From assembly GCA_009787385.1 (NCBI GenBank), contig WRGC01000008.1, positions 1-59,304 on the forward strand: 59,304 nt of DNA, read 5' to 3'. This document shows positions 36,140 to 46,267 of this stretch, in pieces. The notes beneath the pieces were generated by a model, which did no database searches, had not been told where the DNA came from, and worked only from the letters and a program-made list of their open reading frames with translations. Positions within the stretch are counted from its first letter, which is position 1; every line of letters starts with the position of its first letter. Origin of the DNA: Bacillota bacterium. Lineage in GTDB: Bacteria > Bacillota > Clostridia > Christensenellales > Pumilibacteraceae. The position numbers and the translations under genes were made by a program.

Positions 36140-38158
36140 TCAATTTGATTTAAAAACAAAATTTATCTTATCGTCTATTACACTTTGTACCACAACTTCA
36201 ACTTTGTCACACAGTTTGTATTTATGAATTCTTCCTTTCAAACTTACGGCTATATTATCCAATTCATAGTCATCTTTAGGAAGGTCTTTAATGCCTACTC
36301 TACCTTCAATTGTGTTGTCTAGTTCTACAAATATAGCATTAGAAATTATACCACTTATCCGTCCTTGAAATAATTGACCAATTTTATCTTGCATATATTG
36401 TGCTTTTTTGATATCTAAAATTTTGCGTTCTACTTCTATTGACACTCTTTCTCTTATACTAGATTGCTTAGCTACTTGTTTGGTAATCTTGGAAAATGAT
36501 TTTGTATTTTGGGGATTTACAAGAAATTGAGAAATTATTCTATGAATCATTAAGTCAGGATAGCGTCTAATTGGAGAAGTAAAATGGCAATAATGTGATG
36601 CAGCAAGTCCAAAATGACCTAAGTTGATATCTTCATATGTTGCTTTCATCTGTGCTTTGAGAGCAATATTATTGAGTACTTGTCCAATCTCAGTGCCTGC
36701 TACACTATTCAACATCTCTTGTATATTTATAGGCTTTAGATTATTCAAGTCTCCTTTTAATTGGATTCCAAATACTTTTACAAAACTTAATAAACTCTCT
36801 AATTTCTTTTTCTCAGGACTAGTATGCACTCTATACACAAATGGGATTTTTAATTCATCAAATTTTTTTGCTATAGTTTCATTAGCTATCAACATAAATT
36901 CTTCTATGAGTATGTGAGCTATATTTCGTTCTTTTTTTTGTATATCAATAGGATGCATGTTAGAATCAAAAATCATCTTAGTTTCTGGCAAATCAAAATC
37001 TATACTACCTCTTTTTTTGCGACAACTTGTCAAGATTTGTGAAAGATTTACACAATCATCTAACATTGGTTTTAAATTAATATATTCTGATTGTTGACAA
37101 GTGCCACTCAATATTTGCATAACTAAATTGTATGTGAGTTGAATTGTCTTTACTACACCTTTATTAAGTTCATGTTTGTATACTTTCCCATATTTATCAA
37201 TGTACATAATCAAAGATAATGTCAATCTATTTTCGTTAGGATTTAGACTACATATACCATTTGACAGTTGTGGAGGCAACATTGGTATGACTGAGTTAGC
37301 AAAATATGTGCTAGTACCCCTTTTAAAGGCTTCCTTGTCTATTTCTGTACCTTGCAACACATAGTGTGACACATCAGCTATATGTACTGACAATATATAT
37401 CCATCATCAGTTTTCACTACAGAAATAGCATCATCTATATCTTTAGTATCCTCACTATCAATTGTTACAATAATATCTTGTCTATAATCTACTCTGTAGT
37501 TCAATTCATCTTGCATTACATTGCTAGGAAGTATTTTAGTTTCTTTTAATACTTTAGAATCAAAGTCAGTTTGTAGTCCATATGCATTTAATATGGACAA
37601 AATATCAACTCCAGTAGAACCACTTTGTCCCAAAATTTTTACAACCTTTGCTTTATTGTGTTTGCTAGAATCTTGGTTTAGAACATCAATAACTACTTTG
37701 TCATTATCTATCGCTCCATTGAGATGTTGTTTTGCAATACAAAATTCGTCACCATAACGAATATCATCAGGCACAACAAATGCTATATCACTATTATCAA
37801 TTTTTAATGTGCCTACAATATTCTTATTATTTTTTTCTACAATTGCTACAATTTTTCCTTCAAGCCCTATATTAGAATTATATACTTCTACTCTCACAGT
37901 ATCACCATGATTTGCCCCATTGTAATTTCGTTTTGCTACAAAAATATCTTCTCCATTAGGGACAATCACAAATCCAAAACCTTTTTGTGTGTTTTGTAAT
38001 TGACCAATAATGCTAAATACTGGTTTATCATTATGATAATAGGATTTTATATTTTTGTTAATGTTTTTTTTGTATGATACAGAACTAGATTTGTTGACAA
38101 TTTTATGTTTTGATCTTTTGTTTGTTGATAATTTTCTTTTATTATTTATTTTTTTCAT
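36140..38158 (-). CDS. rnr: Ribonuclease R
   Basis: RNase R is a processive 3'-5' exoribonuclease that degrades structured RNA. The 672-residue protein has a basic N-terminus, a cold-shock/OB domain (about 48-120, GQLQNTQKGFGFVIV), the RNB catalytic domain with the metal-binding DSEDTKDIDDAI and the conserved RGTSTYFANSVIPMLPPQLS, and a C-terminal S1 domain (LFQGRISGIISNAIFVEL). It is slightly shorter than the usual 700-800 residues. comF lies upstream in the same direction, 39 bases away. smpB, often next to rnr, is not present. Confidence 0.95.
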   Translation of the reverse strand: MKKINNKRKLSTNKRSKHKIVNKSSSVSYKKNINKNIKSYYHNDKPVFSIIGQLQNTQKGFGFVIVPNGEDIFVAKRNYNGANHGDTVRVEVYNSNIGLEGKIVAIVEKNNKNIVGTLKIDNSDIAFVVPDDIRYGDEFCIAKQHLNGAIDNDKVVIDVLNQDSSKHNKAKVVKILGQSGSTGVDILSILNAYGLQTDFDSKVLKETKILPSNVMQDELNYRVDYRQDIIVTIDSEDTKDIDDAISVVKTDDGYILSVHIADVSHYVLQGTEIDKEAFKRGTSTYFANSVIPMLPPQLSNGICSLNPNENRLTLSLIMYIDKYGKVYKHELNKGVVKTIQLTYNLVMQILSGTCQQSEYINLKPMLDDCVNLSQILTSCRKKRGSIDFDLPETKMIFDSNMHPIDIQKKERNIAHILIEEFMLIANETIAKKFDELKIPFVYRVHTSPEKKKLESLLSFVKVFGIQLKGDLNNLKPINIQEMLNSVAGTEIGQVLNNIALKAQMKATYEDINLGHFGLAASHYCHFTSPIRRYPDLMIHRIISQFLVNPQNTKSFSKITKQVAKQSSIRERVSIEVERKILDIKKAQYMQDKIGQLFQGRISGIISNAIFVELDNTIEGRVGIKDLPKDDYELDNIAVSLKGRIHKYKLCDKVEVVVQSVIDDKINFVFKSN

Positions 38159-38197
38159 TATGTATTAATTATTAGCAAATTAATTATCAAATAAGAA

Positions 38198-38947
38198 TCA
38201 TTTTATCCAAGCATGCCCTGATGCTATAGTTAAGACATATACTTTTAAAGCACCTGCACTTTTTAATATTTTACTCAATTGCCCAACCGTAGCCCCAGTA
38301 GTAAATACATCATCTATAATTAATATAGACTTATTTTCTATATACGGAATAATATCCATTTTAAGATGCATTACACCCTTTAACAATTCAAAGCGTTGTT
38401 TGCGATTTAGGCGGGCTGTATCATTGTGCTGTACAGCCTTTATAAAACAATCTACTAACTCTAGTTTGAGAAAATCAACAAAATTTTGTGCAACAAGTTG
38501 AGATTGATTGTATCCCCTAGTTTTTAATTTAGAAATATGTATTGGTACAAATGTGACAAAATCTACTTGCAGATTATTTTCTATATAACATTTTATCAAA
38601 AATTGAGCAAAAAACGGAGCTAAGTATGCTTTGTGTCCAAACTTATATCCTCTAATTAAATCTTTAACTGCATCTTGATATACTAAAGGTGATCTAGCAA
38701 ATTCAAAATCAAATTCCTCTCTTTTGCAAAATTGGCAAATGTCAACAATACCATTAATATTGCTACCACAAATTTTACAAAAATTTGAGTTGTGTGGCAA
38801 TACACACTTGTCACACAACCCATATTTGTTATCATACTTTAACTCATAATCACATACAATACACTTTATATCATTAGGGAAAAATGTATCACTTGCAAAT
38901 TTACTTAGTTGTTTAATTTTTTGCAAAACCAAAGGAATTTTTGTCAT
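38198..38947 (-). CDS. comF: ComF-family phosphoribosyltransferase-like protein
   Basis: ComF-type proteins support DNA uptake during natural competence or related DNA handling. The 249-residue protein has four CxxC pairs in its first 75 residues (Cys29/32, 45/48, 57/60, 71/74), forming a double zinc ribbon. A type I phosphoribosyltransferase domain follows, ending in the PRPP loop ILIIDDVFTTGATV. The motif TRGYNQSQLVA is also typical. It starts one base before the ackA stop region and is probably cotranscribed with ackA. Whether the host is competent cannot be told. Confidence 0.88.
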   Translation of the reverse strand: MTKIPLVLQKIKQLSKFASDTFFPNDIKCIVCDYELKYDNKYGLCDKCVLPHNSNFCKICGSNINGIVDICQFCKREEFDFEFARSPLVYQDAVKDLIRGYKFGHKAYLAPFFAQFLIKCYIENNLQVDFVTFVPIHISKLKTRGYNQSQLVAQNFVDFLKLELVDCFIKAVQHNDTARLNRKQRFELLKGVMHLKMDIIPYIENKSILIIDDVFTTGATVGQLSKILKSAGALKVYVLTIASGHAWIK

Positions 38948-38948
38948 A

Positions 38949-40139
38949 TTATTTACAATGCTTTAAAGTTTCTCTAGCAATAACCAATTCTTCATTGGTT
39001 GGAATAACAAAAATTTTCACCTTAGAACTTGATTTATTTATTTCTGCTATTTGTCCTCTTGGGCAATTGCTATTTTTGAAAGTATCTAGTTCTAAACCAA
39101 GATATTCCAAGTTTTTGCATATCATTTCTCTAACAAATACTGCATTTTCACCTATGCCTGCAGTAAATGCAATCATATCTAGTCCATTGAGTATTGCAGT
39201 ATATGCACCTATATAATGTTTGACTCTATACGAAAAAACATCTAAAGCTATTTTGGCTCTTTTGTTACCATTATTTGCCGCTTCTCCCAAATTTCTAAAG
39301 TCACTTGATACACCACTTATACCCAAAACACCACTCTTTTTGTTGAGATACTCAATACATTGTGTCAAGCTCATGCCTGTTTTTTTAGATAAATATTCTA
39401 ATATTGCACTATCTATATCACCAGAGCGAGTACCCATAACCAATCCTGCTAATGGTGTAAATCCCATAGATGTATCTATGCATTTATCATTTAAAACTGC
39501 AGACAAGCTTGCTCCATTTCCTAAGTGACATACTATAAGTTTTAAGTTTTCATCACCCCATATTCGTCGTGCTTCACTTGAAACAAATTGATGACTAGTA
39601 CCATGAAATCCATATTTTCTAATTTTGTAATCGGTATAAACATCGTATGGCAATCCATAAAGATATGCTTGTTCAGGCATAGTACTATGAAATGATGTGT
39701 CAAATACGGCAACTGCAGGAGCATGTGGTATAGCCTTATTGCAAGCTTCTATCCCTGCAACATTAGGGGGATTGTGTAAAGGAGCAAGTTCTGCATTAGC
39801 TTCTATAAGTTTAATCACATTTTTGTCTATCTTTACACTAGTATTAAAATCATTTCCACCGTGTACTACCCTATGACCTACGGCTCCGACCTCTTGCATT
39901 GTATCTATACAACCATGTTGTTTGTCTGTTAACAAGTTCAGTACTTGTTGTATTGCAACTGTATGATTAGGACAATCAAACTCTAGTTTGTACTTAGATT
40001 TTTCAGTTTCTATTGTTATAAAAGAATTTTCAATTGCTATGCGATCTACTATCCCCTTTGCCAAAACATTCTCATTTTGCATGTCTATCAATTGATATTT
40101 CAAGCTACTACTACCAGCATTGATTACTAAAATCTTCAT
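38949..40139 (-). CDS. ackA: Acetate kinase
   Basis: This enzyme makes ATP and acetate from acetyl phosphate and ADP, the last step of acetate fermentation. The 396-residue protein matches the family length. It shows the N-terminal MKILVINAGSSSLKYQL, the catalytic segment FDTSFHSTMP, HGTSHQFV, the adenosine-binding HLGNGASL and the C-terminal FTAGIGENA. The ribosome site AAGGAATTAAC precedes the ATG. pta lies 86 bases upstream in the same direction, forming the usual pta-ackA pair. Confidence 0.97.
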   Translation of the reverse strand: MKILVINAGSSSLKYQLIDMQNENVLAKGIVDRIAIENSFITIETEKSKYKLEFDCPNHTVAIQQVLNLLTDKQHGCIDTMQEVGAVGHRVVHGGNDFNTSVKIDKNVIKLIEANAELAPLHNPPNVAGIEACNKAIPHAPAVAVFDTSFHSTMPEQAYLYGLPYDVYTDYKIRKYGFHGTSHQFVSSEARRIWGDENLKLIVCHLGNGASLSAVLNDKCIDTSMGFTPLAGLVMGTRSGDIDSAILEYLSKKTGMSLTQCIEYLNKKSGVLGISGVSSDFRNLGEAANNGNKRAKIALDVFSYRVKHYIGAYTAILNGLDMIAFTAGIGENAVFVREMICKNLEYLGLELDTFKNSNCPRGQIAEINKSSSKVKIFVIPTNEELVIARETLKHCK

Positions 40140-40225
40140 GTTAATTCCTTATATTTATTGTTATATTATTGTATCATTATGAAAAATTTTTTAATAAGTT
40201 GAAACAAATTTTGTATATGAAAATG

Positions 40226-41218
40226 CTACTGATTGCTTTGAATACAAGTTATTGCAACAACATCAATAATATCATCTACACTACAACCCCTAGAAAGATC
40301 ATTTACAGGCTTATTAAATCCTTGACAAATTGGACCTATAGCTTGAGCTCCAGCTAGCCGTTGTACTAATTTATATCCTATATTTCCTGATTGCAAGTCG
40401 GGGAATATAAGGACATTCGCATTTCCTGCAATATTGCTATCAGGAGCTTTGAGATTAGCCACACTCTCAATAAGTGCTGTATCAGCCTGAAGTTCGCCAT
40501 CTACATTTAGATTAGGTGATTTTTCTTTTATTATTTTTGTAGCCTCTACAACTTTATCTACAAACTCATGCTTAGCACTACCTTTGGTACTAAAAGAGAG
40601 CATAGCAATTTTAGGAGATATTCCCGCAATATTGATTGCACTTTGAGCTGATGCTATAGCTATACTAGCAAGCTGCTCAGCGTCTGGTTCTATATTGACA
40701 GAACAATCACCCATAATCAAAATATTGTTAGTCTTATATGGACTAAATTCTGGCAACAACATAATAAAACAACTACTTACAGTCTTGATACCTTTAGCAG
40801 TTTTGATAATTTGTAAAGCAGGTCTTAGTACATCTCCTGTATTGGTAATAGCTCCTGCTACCATACCATCAGCATCGCCATTTTGTACAATCAATGAACC
40901 TAAGTACAAATTGTTTTGACATAGCACAACAGCTTCTTCTCTAGTCATACCCTTGTCTTTTCTTAAGTTGTAAAGTAAATCCACATATTTAGATATATCA
41001 TCCTGTTGAGGATTAATGATATTTACACCTTCCAACAAAATGCTAGGCTGTGCCTTTTGAATTTCTATAGGATCTCCTATTAGAGTAATCCTTGCTATTC
41101 TCTGATCACTTATATATTTAGCGGCCAAAATAGTCCTAGGTTCACACCCTTCAGGCAACACAATATGTCTATTCATTTCTGCGGCCTTTGTTCTAAATTG
41201 TTTAGTAAGATTATTCAT
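40226..41218 (-). CDS. pta: Phosphate acetyltransferase
   Basis: This enzyme converts acetyl-CoA and phosphate to acetyl phosphate, feeding AckA. The 330-residue form is the short clostridial type without the N-terminal regulatory domain. It shows LPEGCEPRTILAAKYI, DGMVAGAITNTGDVLRPALQII, the catalytic SSCFIMLLP region and the C-terminal ANVLIFPDLQSGNIGYKLVQRLAGAQ-type pattern. A ribosome site AAGGATAATTT precedes the ATG. The next gene upstream, tmcAL, is divergent, so pta starts its operon. Confidence 0.96.
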   Translation of the reverse strand: MNNLTKQFRTKAAEMNRHIVLPEGCEPRTILAAKYISDQRIARITLIGDPIEIQKAQPSILLEGVNIINPQQDDISKYVDLLYNLRKDKGMTREEAVVLCQNNLYLGSLIVQNGDADGMVAGAITNTGDVLRPALQIIKTAKGIKTVSSCFIMLLPEFSPYKTNNILIMGDCSVNIEPDAEQLASIAIASAQSAINIAGISPKIAMLSFSTKGSAKHEFVDKVVEATKIIKEKSPNLNVDGELQADTALIESVANLKAPDSNIAGNANVLIFPDLQSGNIGYKLVQRLAGAQAIGPICQGFNKPVNDLSRGCSVDDIIDVVAITCIQSNQ

Positions 41219-41287
41219 ATAAATTATCCTTATTGAGAACTAATATATTTTTGTATAAAATTGTAAATTTACTATATTTACAAAAAG

Positions 41288-41316
41288 TTGCTTTGACATT
41301 GTAAAGATGATATAAT
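41288..41316 (+). promoter_or_regulatory. Promoter of tmcAL
   Basis: TTGCTT (41288-41293), a 17-base spacer and a perfect TATAAT (41311-41316) lie 51 bases before the ATG. An inverted repeat AAGTGA...TCACTT (41317-41334) covers the predicted transcription start and could be an operator. Confidence 0.65.
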
Positions 41317-41367
41317 AAGTGAATTATATCACTTTTACTAGATTTAGACAAACAAATTTTAATACAT

Positions 41368-42657
41368 ATGAAACACTACTTTAATATTCACAATCCTATA
41401 TTAGACAATGCATTGCTCCAAAATTCTATTTTACACAAAAAATCAAAGACAGCTTGTGCAGTTGTATGTGAGTATGATCCATTTCATACCGGTCACAAAT
41501 ACATGCTAACCGAAGCTAAGCTCAAAAGTGGCTGTGATTATATTGTATGTATTATGAGTGGTAGCATCACTCAAAGAGCCACACTACCTATTGTAGATAA
41601 ATATACTAGAGCTAGGCATGCATTGAACAATGGTGCAGATTTGGTAGTGCAATTACCTGTAGTTTTTTCTAGTGCCAATGCTCAAGTTTTTGCACAAGGT
41701 GCTATCAAAATACTAAATCAACTTAAATTTGTAACTCATTTAGCATTTGGAATAGAAAAAGAAAATACATTAGATATTCACAAAGTTGCACATTTATTGG
41801 ACAATAGTCAATTTGGAGAAGTTATAGCCAAGGCTAGCAAGTATGGGATTCCATATCCTAGTGCTTTGCAATATGCAATGCAAGAGTATTATCCCAACAT
41901 TGTAACAACAAAAGATAAACTACATCCCAACACTATACTTGCAATAGAGTATGTAAGGGCTATAAAACATTATAATATAAATATTGAAACAGTACCTATA
42001 GAACGCACTAATAATTTTAATTCCATGTTATTAGAAGAACCTTATTCTAGTGCTAGTTCTATTAGAAATAGTATAAAAAATGGAGATATTCAAAACTTGA
42101 AAGACTATTTGCCATACAATGTTGAAGAATTAGATATTAAAGTAAATAATAGTATATACGAAGCCATATTGGTTGCTTACTTAAAAAATACTCCTATCAG
42201 CCGACTAAAAAAAGTTCATAGCATTAGTGAGGGACTAGAGTATAGATTGCTATCTGTTGCTAAAAAATACAGCGATTTAGATAAAATAATAAAATTTTCT
42301 AAGTCTAAACGATACATTTATAGTAGAATAAAACGAGCGGTTGTACAAAATTATCTTCAAATAACAAAGGAGATAGTTAGAAAAAGTACTAGCAAAAATA
42401 CTCCAATTCCATTTAGAGTTTTGGGTATAAGGACAGGTAGTACTCATTTGTTGGGTTTTTTGCCAAATACGGCAATAGTCCAAAATACAGATATATTTGA
42501 CAAATCAATTAGTACATTAAATATATATTTTGTAGATCAAGTGATGGATGTATTTAAAGAACTTATAAATAGAGATATTGTTGCAGACAATCTTTATTGT
42601 GTATGTAGCGGATTGGATAAGGATATGTATTTTGGTTCTAAATTAATAAAAGTATGA
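41368..42657 (+). CDS. tmcAL: tRNA(Met) cytidine acetate ligase
   Basis: TmcAL activates acetate with ATP and acetylates the wobble cytidine of elongator tRNA-Met. The 429-residue protein has the nucleotidyltransferase signature CEYDPFHTGHKYML (about 34-47, with the HxGH-like HTGH at 40-43), then IMSGSITQRA and the Firmicutes-typical YSSASSIRNSIKNG segment. Family members usually start right before the CEYNPFHxGH motif, so the first 28 residues are an extension. The start is uncertain because no Shine-Dalgarno site is present. It stands alone, and its acetate substrate is the product of the divergent pta-ackA genes. Confidence 0.9.
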   Translation: MKHYFNIHNPILDNALLQNSILHKKSKTACAVVCEYDPFHTGHKYMLTEAKLKSGCDYIVCIMSGSITQRATLPIVDKYTRARHALNNGADLVVQLPVVFSSANAQVFAQGAIKILNQLKFVTHLAFGIEKENTLDIHKVAHLLDNSQFGEVIAKASKYGIPYPSALQYAMQEYYPNIVTTKDKLHPNTILAIEYVRAIKHYNINIETVPIERTNNFNSMLLEEPYSSASSIRNSIKNGDIQNLKDYLPYNVEELDIKVNNSIYEAILVAYLKNTPISRLKKVHSISEGLEYRLLSVAKKYSDLDKIIKFSKSKRYIYSRIKRAVVQNYLQITKEIVRKSTSKNTPIPFRVLGIRTGSTHLLGFLPNTAIVQNTDIFDKSISTLNIYFVDQVMDVFKELINRDIVADNLYCVCSGLDKDMYFGSKLIKV

Positions 42658-42686
42658 ATTTTATATTGTTGAGTATTCTATTGTGG

Positions 42687-42736
42687 CTAAATAAAAACAC
42701 GATTAATTATAGTAAATTAGTCGTGTTTTTATTTAG
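42687..42736. terminator. Bidirectional terminator between tmcAL and pgk
   Basis: A 22-bp stem with one G-T pair (42687-42708 with 42715-42736) and a 6-base loop separates two convergent genes. Both outer arms carry A/T runs suited to termination in either direction. Confidence 0.9.
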
Positions 42737-42772
42737 TATATTAAACCCAATTTGAATAATGTTATAGAATAA

Positions 42773-43960
42773 CTACTTATTGTTTAAGCAAGCTATACCG
42801 GGTAATTCAATACCTTCCAAAAATTCTAAGGATGCACCACCACCTGTAGATATATGTGTAATTTTGTTTCCAAATCCCATTTGTTCAGCAGCTGCCGCAC
42901 TGTCTCCACCACCTATAATACTAATACAATTTTTATTATCAGCTAATGCCTGAATAATTGCCCTAGTACCTTCCATAAAATTAGACATTTCAAACACACC
43001 CATAGGACCATTTAATACTACAGTACCAGCTTTACTTATTACTTCCACAAACTTTGCAATAGTCTTAGGTCCTATGTCCATACCATCTAAGTTATCAGGA
43101 ATATTCATAGCATCATGTATGCTAGTAGGAGCATTGTTGCTAAATTCGGCACAACATACTTTGTCTATAGGAAGATAAAAATTAATATTATTTTTCTTTG
43201 CTATTTCCATCAACTCTTTTGCCAAATCAACTTTGTCATGTTCTACTTTGGATATCCCTGATTCCCCCCCTAATGCTACCAAGAAAGTATTTGCCATTGC
43301 TCCACCTATCACAATGCTATCTACTTTAGTAAGCAAGTTCCGTATAACACCTATTTTGTCTGATACCTTAGCACCACCCAATACGGCTACAAATGGTCTT
43401 TTAGGATTTTCTAGAGCCGTTCCAAGTATATTTAATTCTTTTTCTATTAAAAAACCTGCTACTGATGTGTTTATAAATTTTGTTACACCTTCAGTAGATG
43501 CATGAGCTCTATGAGCAGTTCCAAAAGCGTCATTTACATAGACATCACCAAAAGATGCTAATTGCTTTGCAAATTCTGGATCATTTTTTTCTTCTTCTTT
43601 ATGGTATCTCACATTTTGCAACAATACTATGTGACCATCTTTTAGTGTTGCTATTTTTGCTTTAGCATCTTCACCTATTACATCATTTGCCAATACCACT
43701 TTGTTGTCTAAAATCTCATTCAATCTCTTAGCTACAGGAAGAAGTGAATATTTTTCATCAAAGCCCTTTGGACGCCCTAAGTGACTACAAAGTATTATCT
43801 TGGCATTTTGCTCTATCAAATACTTTATTGTAGGCAATGCTCCTTTGATTCTACTTTCATCTGTGATATTCCCTTTGTCATCTTGTGGTACATTAAAGTC
43901 GCATCTTACTAGCACCCTCTTACCTGATACTTGGATATCTTTGATTGTCTTTTTGTTCAT
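42773..43960 (-). CDS. pgk: Phosphoglycerate kinase
   Basis: This glycolytic enzyme makes ATP from 1,3-bisphosphoglycerate. The 395 residues match the family. They show [13 protein letters not shown] (about 13-25), [20 protein letters not shown], the hinge region [15 protein letters not shown] and the C-terminal [13 protein letters not shown] nucleotide site. It is the only central glycolytic gene here; gap, tpi and gpm are not adjacent, unlike in many Firmicutes. It follows rluD by 17 bases in the same direction. Confidence 0.97.
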   Translation of the reverse strand: MNKKTIKDIQVSGKRVLVRCDFNVPQDDKGNITDESRIKGALPTIKYLIEQNAKIILCSHLGRPKGFDEKYSLLPVAKRLNEILDNKVVLANDVIGEDAKAKIATLKDGHIVLLQNVRYHKEEEKNDPEFAKQLASFGDVYVNDAFGTAHRAHASTEGVTKFINTSVAGFLIEKELNILGTALENPKRPFVAVLGGAKVSDKIGVIRNLLTKVDSIVIGGAMANTFLVALGGESGISKVEHDKVDLAKELMEIAKKNNINFYLPIDKVCCAEFSNNAPTSIHDAMNIPDNLDGMDIGPKTIAKFVEVISKAGTVVLNGPMGVFEMSNFMEGTRAIIQALADNKNCISIIGGGDSAAAAEQMGFGNKITHISTGGGASLEFLEGIELPGIACLNNK

Positions 43961-43977
43961 AATACTACATTGTTCCT

Positions 43978-44883
43978 TTAAAATTGGTTTATATATTTTA
44001 AAAAATATTGAGGTAATGGAGCTTCAAACTTCATCTTTTGATTAGTTAATGGATGTACAAACTCTATTTTATAGGCGTGAAGCAATTGATGTTGGCATAG
44101 TTTGGTATTCCCATATATAATATCACCAACTATTGGTGTGTTTAGATACTTACAATGTACTCTTATTTGATGAGTCCTTCCTGTAAGCAAGTCAAATTCT
44201 ACCAATTGAGATTGATTAAAATCTTTTAAAACTTTATATTTTGTAGTTGCATGCTTGCCACTTGATGAAACCGTCATTTTTTTGCGATCTGATTTATGCC
44301 TTGCAATTAGAGTATTTATTGTACCACTTTGTTGTTTAAGTTTTCCTTGAACAACTCCCCAATATATCTTTGATATTGTCCTATTTTTAAACTGTTGTGA
44401 CAATATATTGTGAGATACATCATGTTTAGCAATAAGCATGATTCCACTTGTCTCTTTATCTAATCTGTGTACAATTCCGGGACGAAGTTCTCCATTTATT
44501 CCTGATAAATTATCCAACTTATACAACAATGCATTGACTAAGGTATCTGTATAAATGTTGTTTGCAGGATGAACTGTCATACCTTGTGGCTTATTTATTA
44601 CTGCTATATCATTGTCTTGGTATAGTATTTCTATATTCAAATCTTGTGGCAAAATTTTTTGTTGCTCTTTTGGATTTGATAAAAATATTACAACCTTACT
44701 ACCAATGCTTAGTACAAAGCTAGGTTTGAAAATTGCAACATCATCTACCAATACCTTACCATCTTTTATCAAATACTGTATCTTAGATCTAGTAAAGTTG
44801 CTAACTTCAGCCAAAAATATATCAAGTCTTTGTACTACTTTAGAATAATACTCATTAATATTATCATTCGGCTCATCACTCAT
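43978..44883 (-). CDS. rluD: RluA/RluD-family 23S rRNA pseudouridine synthase
   Basis: The enzyme isomerises uridine to pseudouridine in rRNA. The 301-residue protein begins with an S4 RNA-binding domain (about 16-75, [21 protein letters not shown]), followed by the catalytic domain with [15 protein letters not shown], whose Asp is the nucleophile. The gene overlaps lspA by 4 bases, the usual lspA-rluD pairing in Firmicutes. The exact target position is not shown by sequence; RluD is the best guess. Confidence 0.9.
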   Translation of the reverse strand: MSDEPNDNINEYYSKVVQRLDIFLAEVSNFTRSKIQYLIKDGKVLVDDVAIFKPSFVLSIGSKVVIFLSNPKEQQKILPQDLNIEILYQDNDIAVINKPQGMTVHPANNIYTDTLVNALLYKLDNLSGINGELRPGIVHRLDKETSGIMLIAKHDVSHNILSQQFKNRTISKIYWGVVQGKLKQQSGTINTLIARHKSDRKKMTVSSSGKHATTKYKVLKDFNQSQLVEFDLLTGRTHQIRVHCKYLNTPIVGDIIYGNTKLCQHQLLHAYKIEFVHPLTNQKMKFEAPLPQYFLKYINQF

Positions 44884-45476
44884 TCATTGCTCCCAAGAGA
44901 TTTTTTTGAATTCAATCTTTGCTTGTCTCTTTCATACATAAATACAACATACCATGCAAATAAAACTATACCAATACTTAAAAATGAATCAGCAATATTA
45001 AAAATTGCAAAGTCAGTACCAAGTAGTGGGATATCCAATCCAAAATATACAAAATGTACAAAATCTCTCACATATCCAAATATCATACGATCATATAGAT
45101 TGCCAATTCCACCTACAATAATCAATAGAACTGCAATTTGCCCAAACTTGCGTTTGTCACGCCAAATATATAATAGTACACAAAAACACAGTACAACTAA
45201 GATAGTAAAGACTATAAAAAACCATCTAATACCATCTTCACCAAATATGCTATTTAATCCAAAACTAGATCCAAAAGCAGCATTGTAGTTGCGAATATAA
45301 TATATATACAAAAAATTTGGTATGACTTCACTAGCACTTCCATTCCACAAAAACACTACCAACCATTTAGAAAATAAGTCCAAAAAAAGCAATGCTACAA
45401 ACAATATTAATATTAGTCTAGCTTTTTTGATATACTCTAATGATTGTAGCCCAATCGTATGCAAGTTTATTTTCAT
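44880..45476 (-). CDS. lspA: Lipoprotein signal peptidase
   Basis: Signal peptidase II cuts the signal from prolipoproteins after lipid attachment, for instance from the PstS encoded here. The 198-residue protein has four membrane segments and both active-site regions: GNLYDRMIFGYVRDFV and FNIADSFLSIG, which supply the two aspartates. IRNYNAAFG matches the conserved NxGAAFG motif. It is longer than the usual 150-170 residues because of an N-terminal stretch before the first helix and a longer polar C-terminus. It is translationally coupled to rluD. Confidence 0.93.
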   Translation of the reverse strand: MKINLHTIGLQSLEYIKKARLILILFVALLFLDLFSKWLVVFLWNGSASEVIPNFLYIYYIRNYNAAFGSSFGLNSIFGEDGIRWFFIVFTILVVLCFCVLLYIWRDKRKFGQIAVLLIIVGGIGNLYDRMIFGYVRDFVHFVYFGLDIPLLGTDFAIFNIADSFLSIGIVLFAWYVVFMYERDKQRLNSKKSLGSNE

Positions 45477-45542
45477 ATTTTGTATCTTGCTTTTTGATAG
45501 TTTAAGAATAACTATTTCAACAAGGTATATATATTTTTTAAT

Positions 45543-46172
45543 CTAAAGTGGTGTGGTTACTTGTATTCCCTCAGGACATACCAAAAATATATTGCTACTT
45601 ACCCTTTGGATAGAACCATTGAGTGCAAATATAGCTCCTGATACAAAGTCTAATACTCTTTGAGCTCTCATGTCATCAATGTGGTCTAGATTGATTATAG
45701 CAGGTTCTTTTCGTTTTAAATAGTCTATTAGCATTTCTACATCTTCGGGTGTTGTAGGTTGATATATAACCAAATTTGAATAGTTGCGAGATGCTATTGG
45801 ATTGTGTGAACTAGGCAATGGCATTCCCATTGTTTGTAAATTGGGTTGTCCAATTCCTAATTGAACATTGGATACAGGCGGACTTATATACTGTTGAGAT
45901 GAATAAGGTGGAATATATGTTTGGCTTGTTGATTGCACATATGGATTTTGACTTTGTGATGTAGTGTTTGACACAACTGTTGAATTTGAAATTGGATTTT
46001 GTAAAGCCCATGCACTGCGTTCTTGACCATTATGGATTTGTGTAGAGCTATTAAAAGCATTTGGCAATGCTCTATAGTTGCCATTTTTATCATGAGTATC
46101 CTCATAATATTCTGGCAAACTGCCTCTCTGGTAGTTGCTCCCCTTGTTCAAAAAATCTTCAAATGTCCCCAT
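45543..46172 (-). CDS. sepF: Cell division protein SepF
   Basis: SepF binds FtsZ and tethers the division ring to the membrane in Gram-positive bacteria. The conserved core lies at about 131-205 (NLVIYQPTTPEDVEMLIDYL, INLDHIDDMRAQRVLDFVSGA, FLVCPEGIQV). The N-terminus (MGTFEDFLNKG) is the expected membrane-binding helix. Between them is a linker of about 90 residues rich in Ser, Gln, Asn, Pro and Tyr, longer than in Bacillus SepF. A strong ribosome site (AAAGGGGAAG) and a consensus promoter precede the gene. lspA follows 66 bases downstream. Confidence 0.92.
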   Translation of the reverse strand: MGTFEDFLNKGSNYQRGSLPEYYEDTHDKNGNYRALPNAFNSSTQIHNGQERSAWALQNPISNSTVVSNTTSQSQNPYVQSTSQTYIPPYSSQQYISPPVSNVQLGIGQPNLQTMGMPLPSSHNPIASRNYSNLVIYQPTTPEDVEMLIDYLKRKEPAIINLDHIDDMRAQRVLDFVSGAIFALNGSIQRVSSNIFLVCPEGIQVTTPL

Positions 46173-46195
46173 ATATTGCTTCCCCTTTCTTGCAA

Positions 46196-46224
46196 ATTAT
46201 AACATTTTATAAACACACTGTCAA
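46196..46224 (-). promoter_or_regulatory. sepF promoter, full consensus
   Basis: On the minus strand a perfect TTGACA (46219-46224), a 17-base spacer and a perfect TATAAT (46196-46201) precede sepF. It is one of the few full-consensus promoters in the window and lies 9 bases from the divergent promoter at 46234. Confidence 0.85.
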
Positions 46225-46233
46225 CATTATGAT

Positions 46234-46261
46234 TTGCCAAAAGTATTTTTTGTGCTATAAT
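46234..46261 (+). promoter_or_regulatory. Promoter of the ABC exporter, leaderless
   Basis: TTGCCA (46234-46239), a 16-base spacer and a perfect TATAAT (46256-46261) place the predicted transcription start on the A of the ATG at 46268. Confidence 0.7.
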
Positions 46262-46267
46262 AACAAA

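Noticed and set aside
46061-46267. N-terminal extension of the ABC exporter frame
   Set aside because: The extra 69 codons lie opposite sepF and its promoter, and the promoter at 46234-46261 points exactly to the ATG at 46268.
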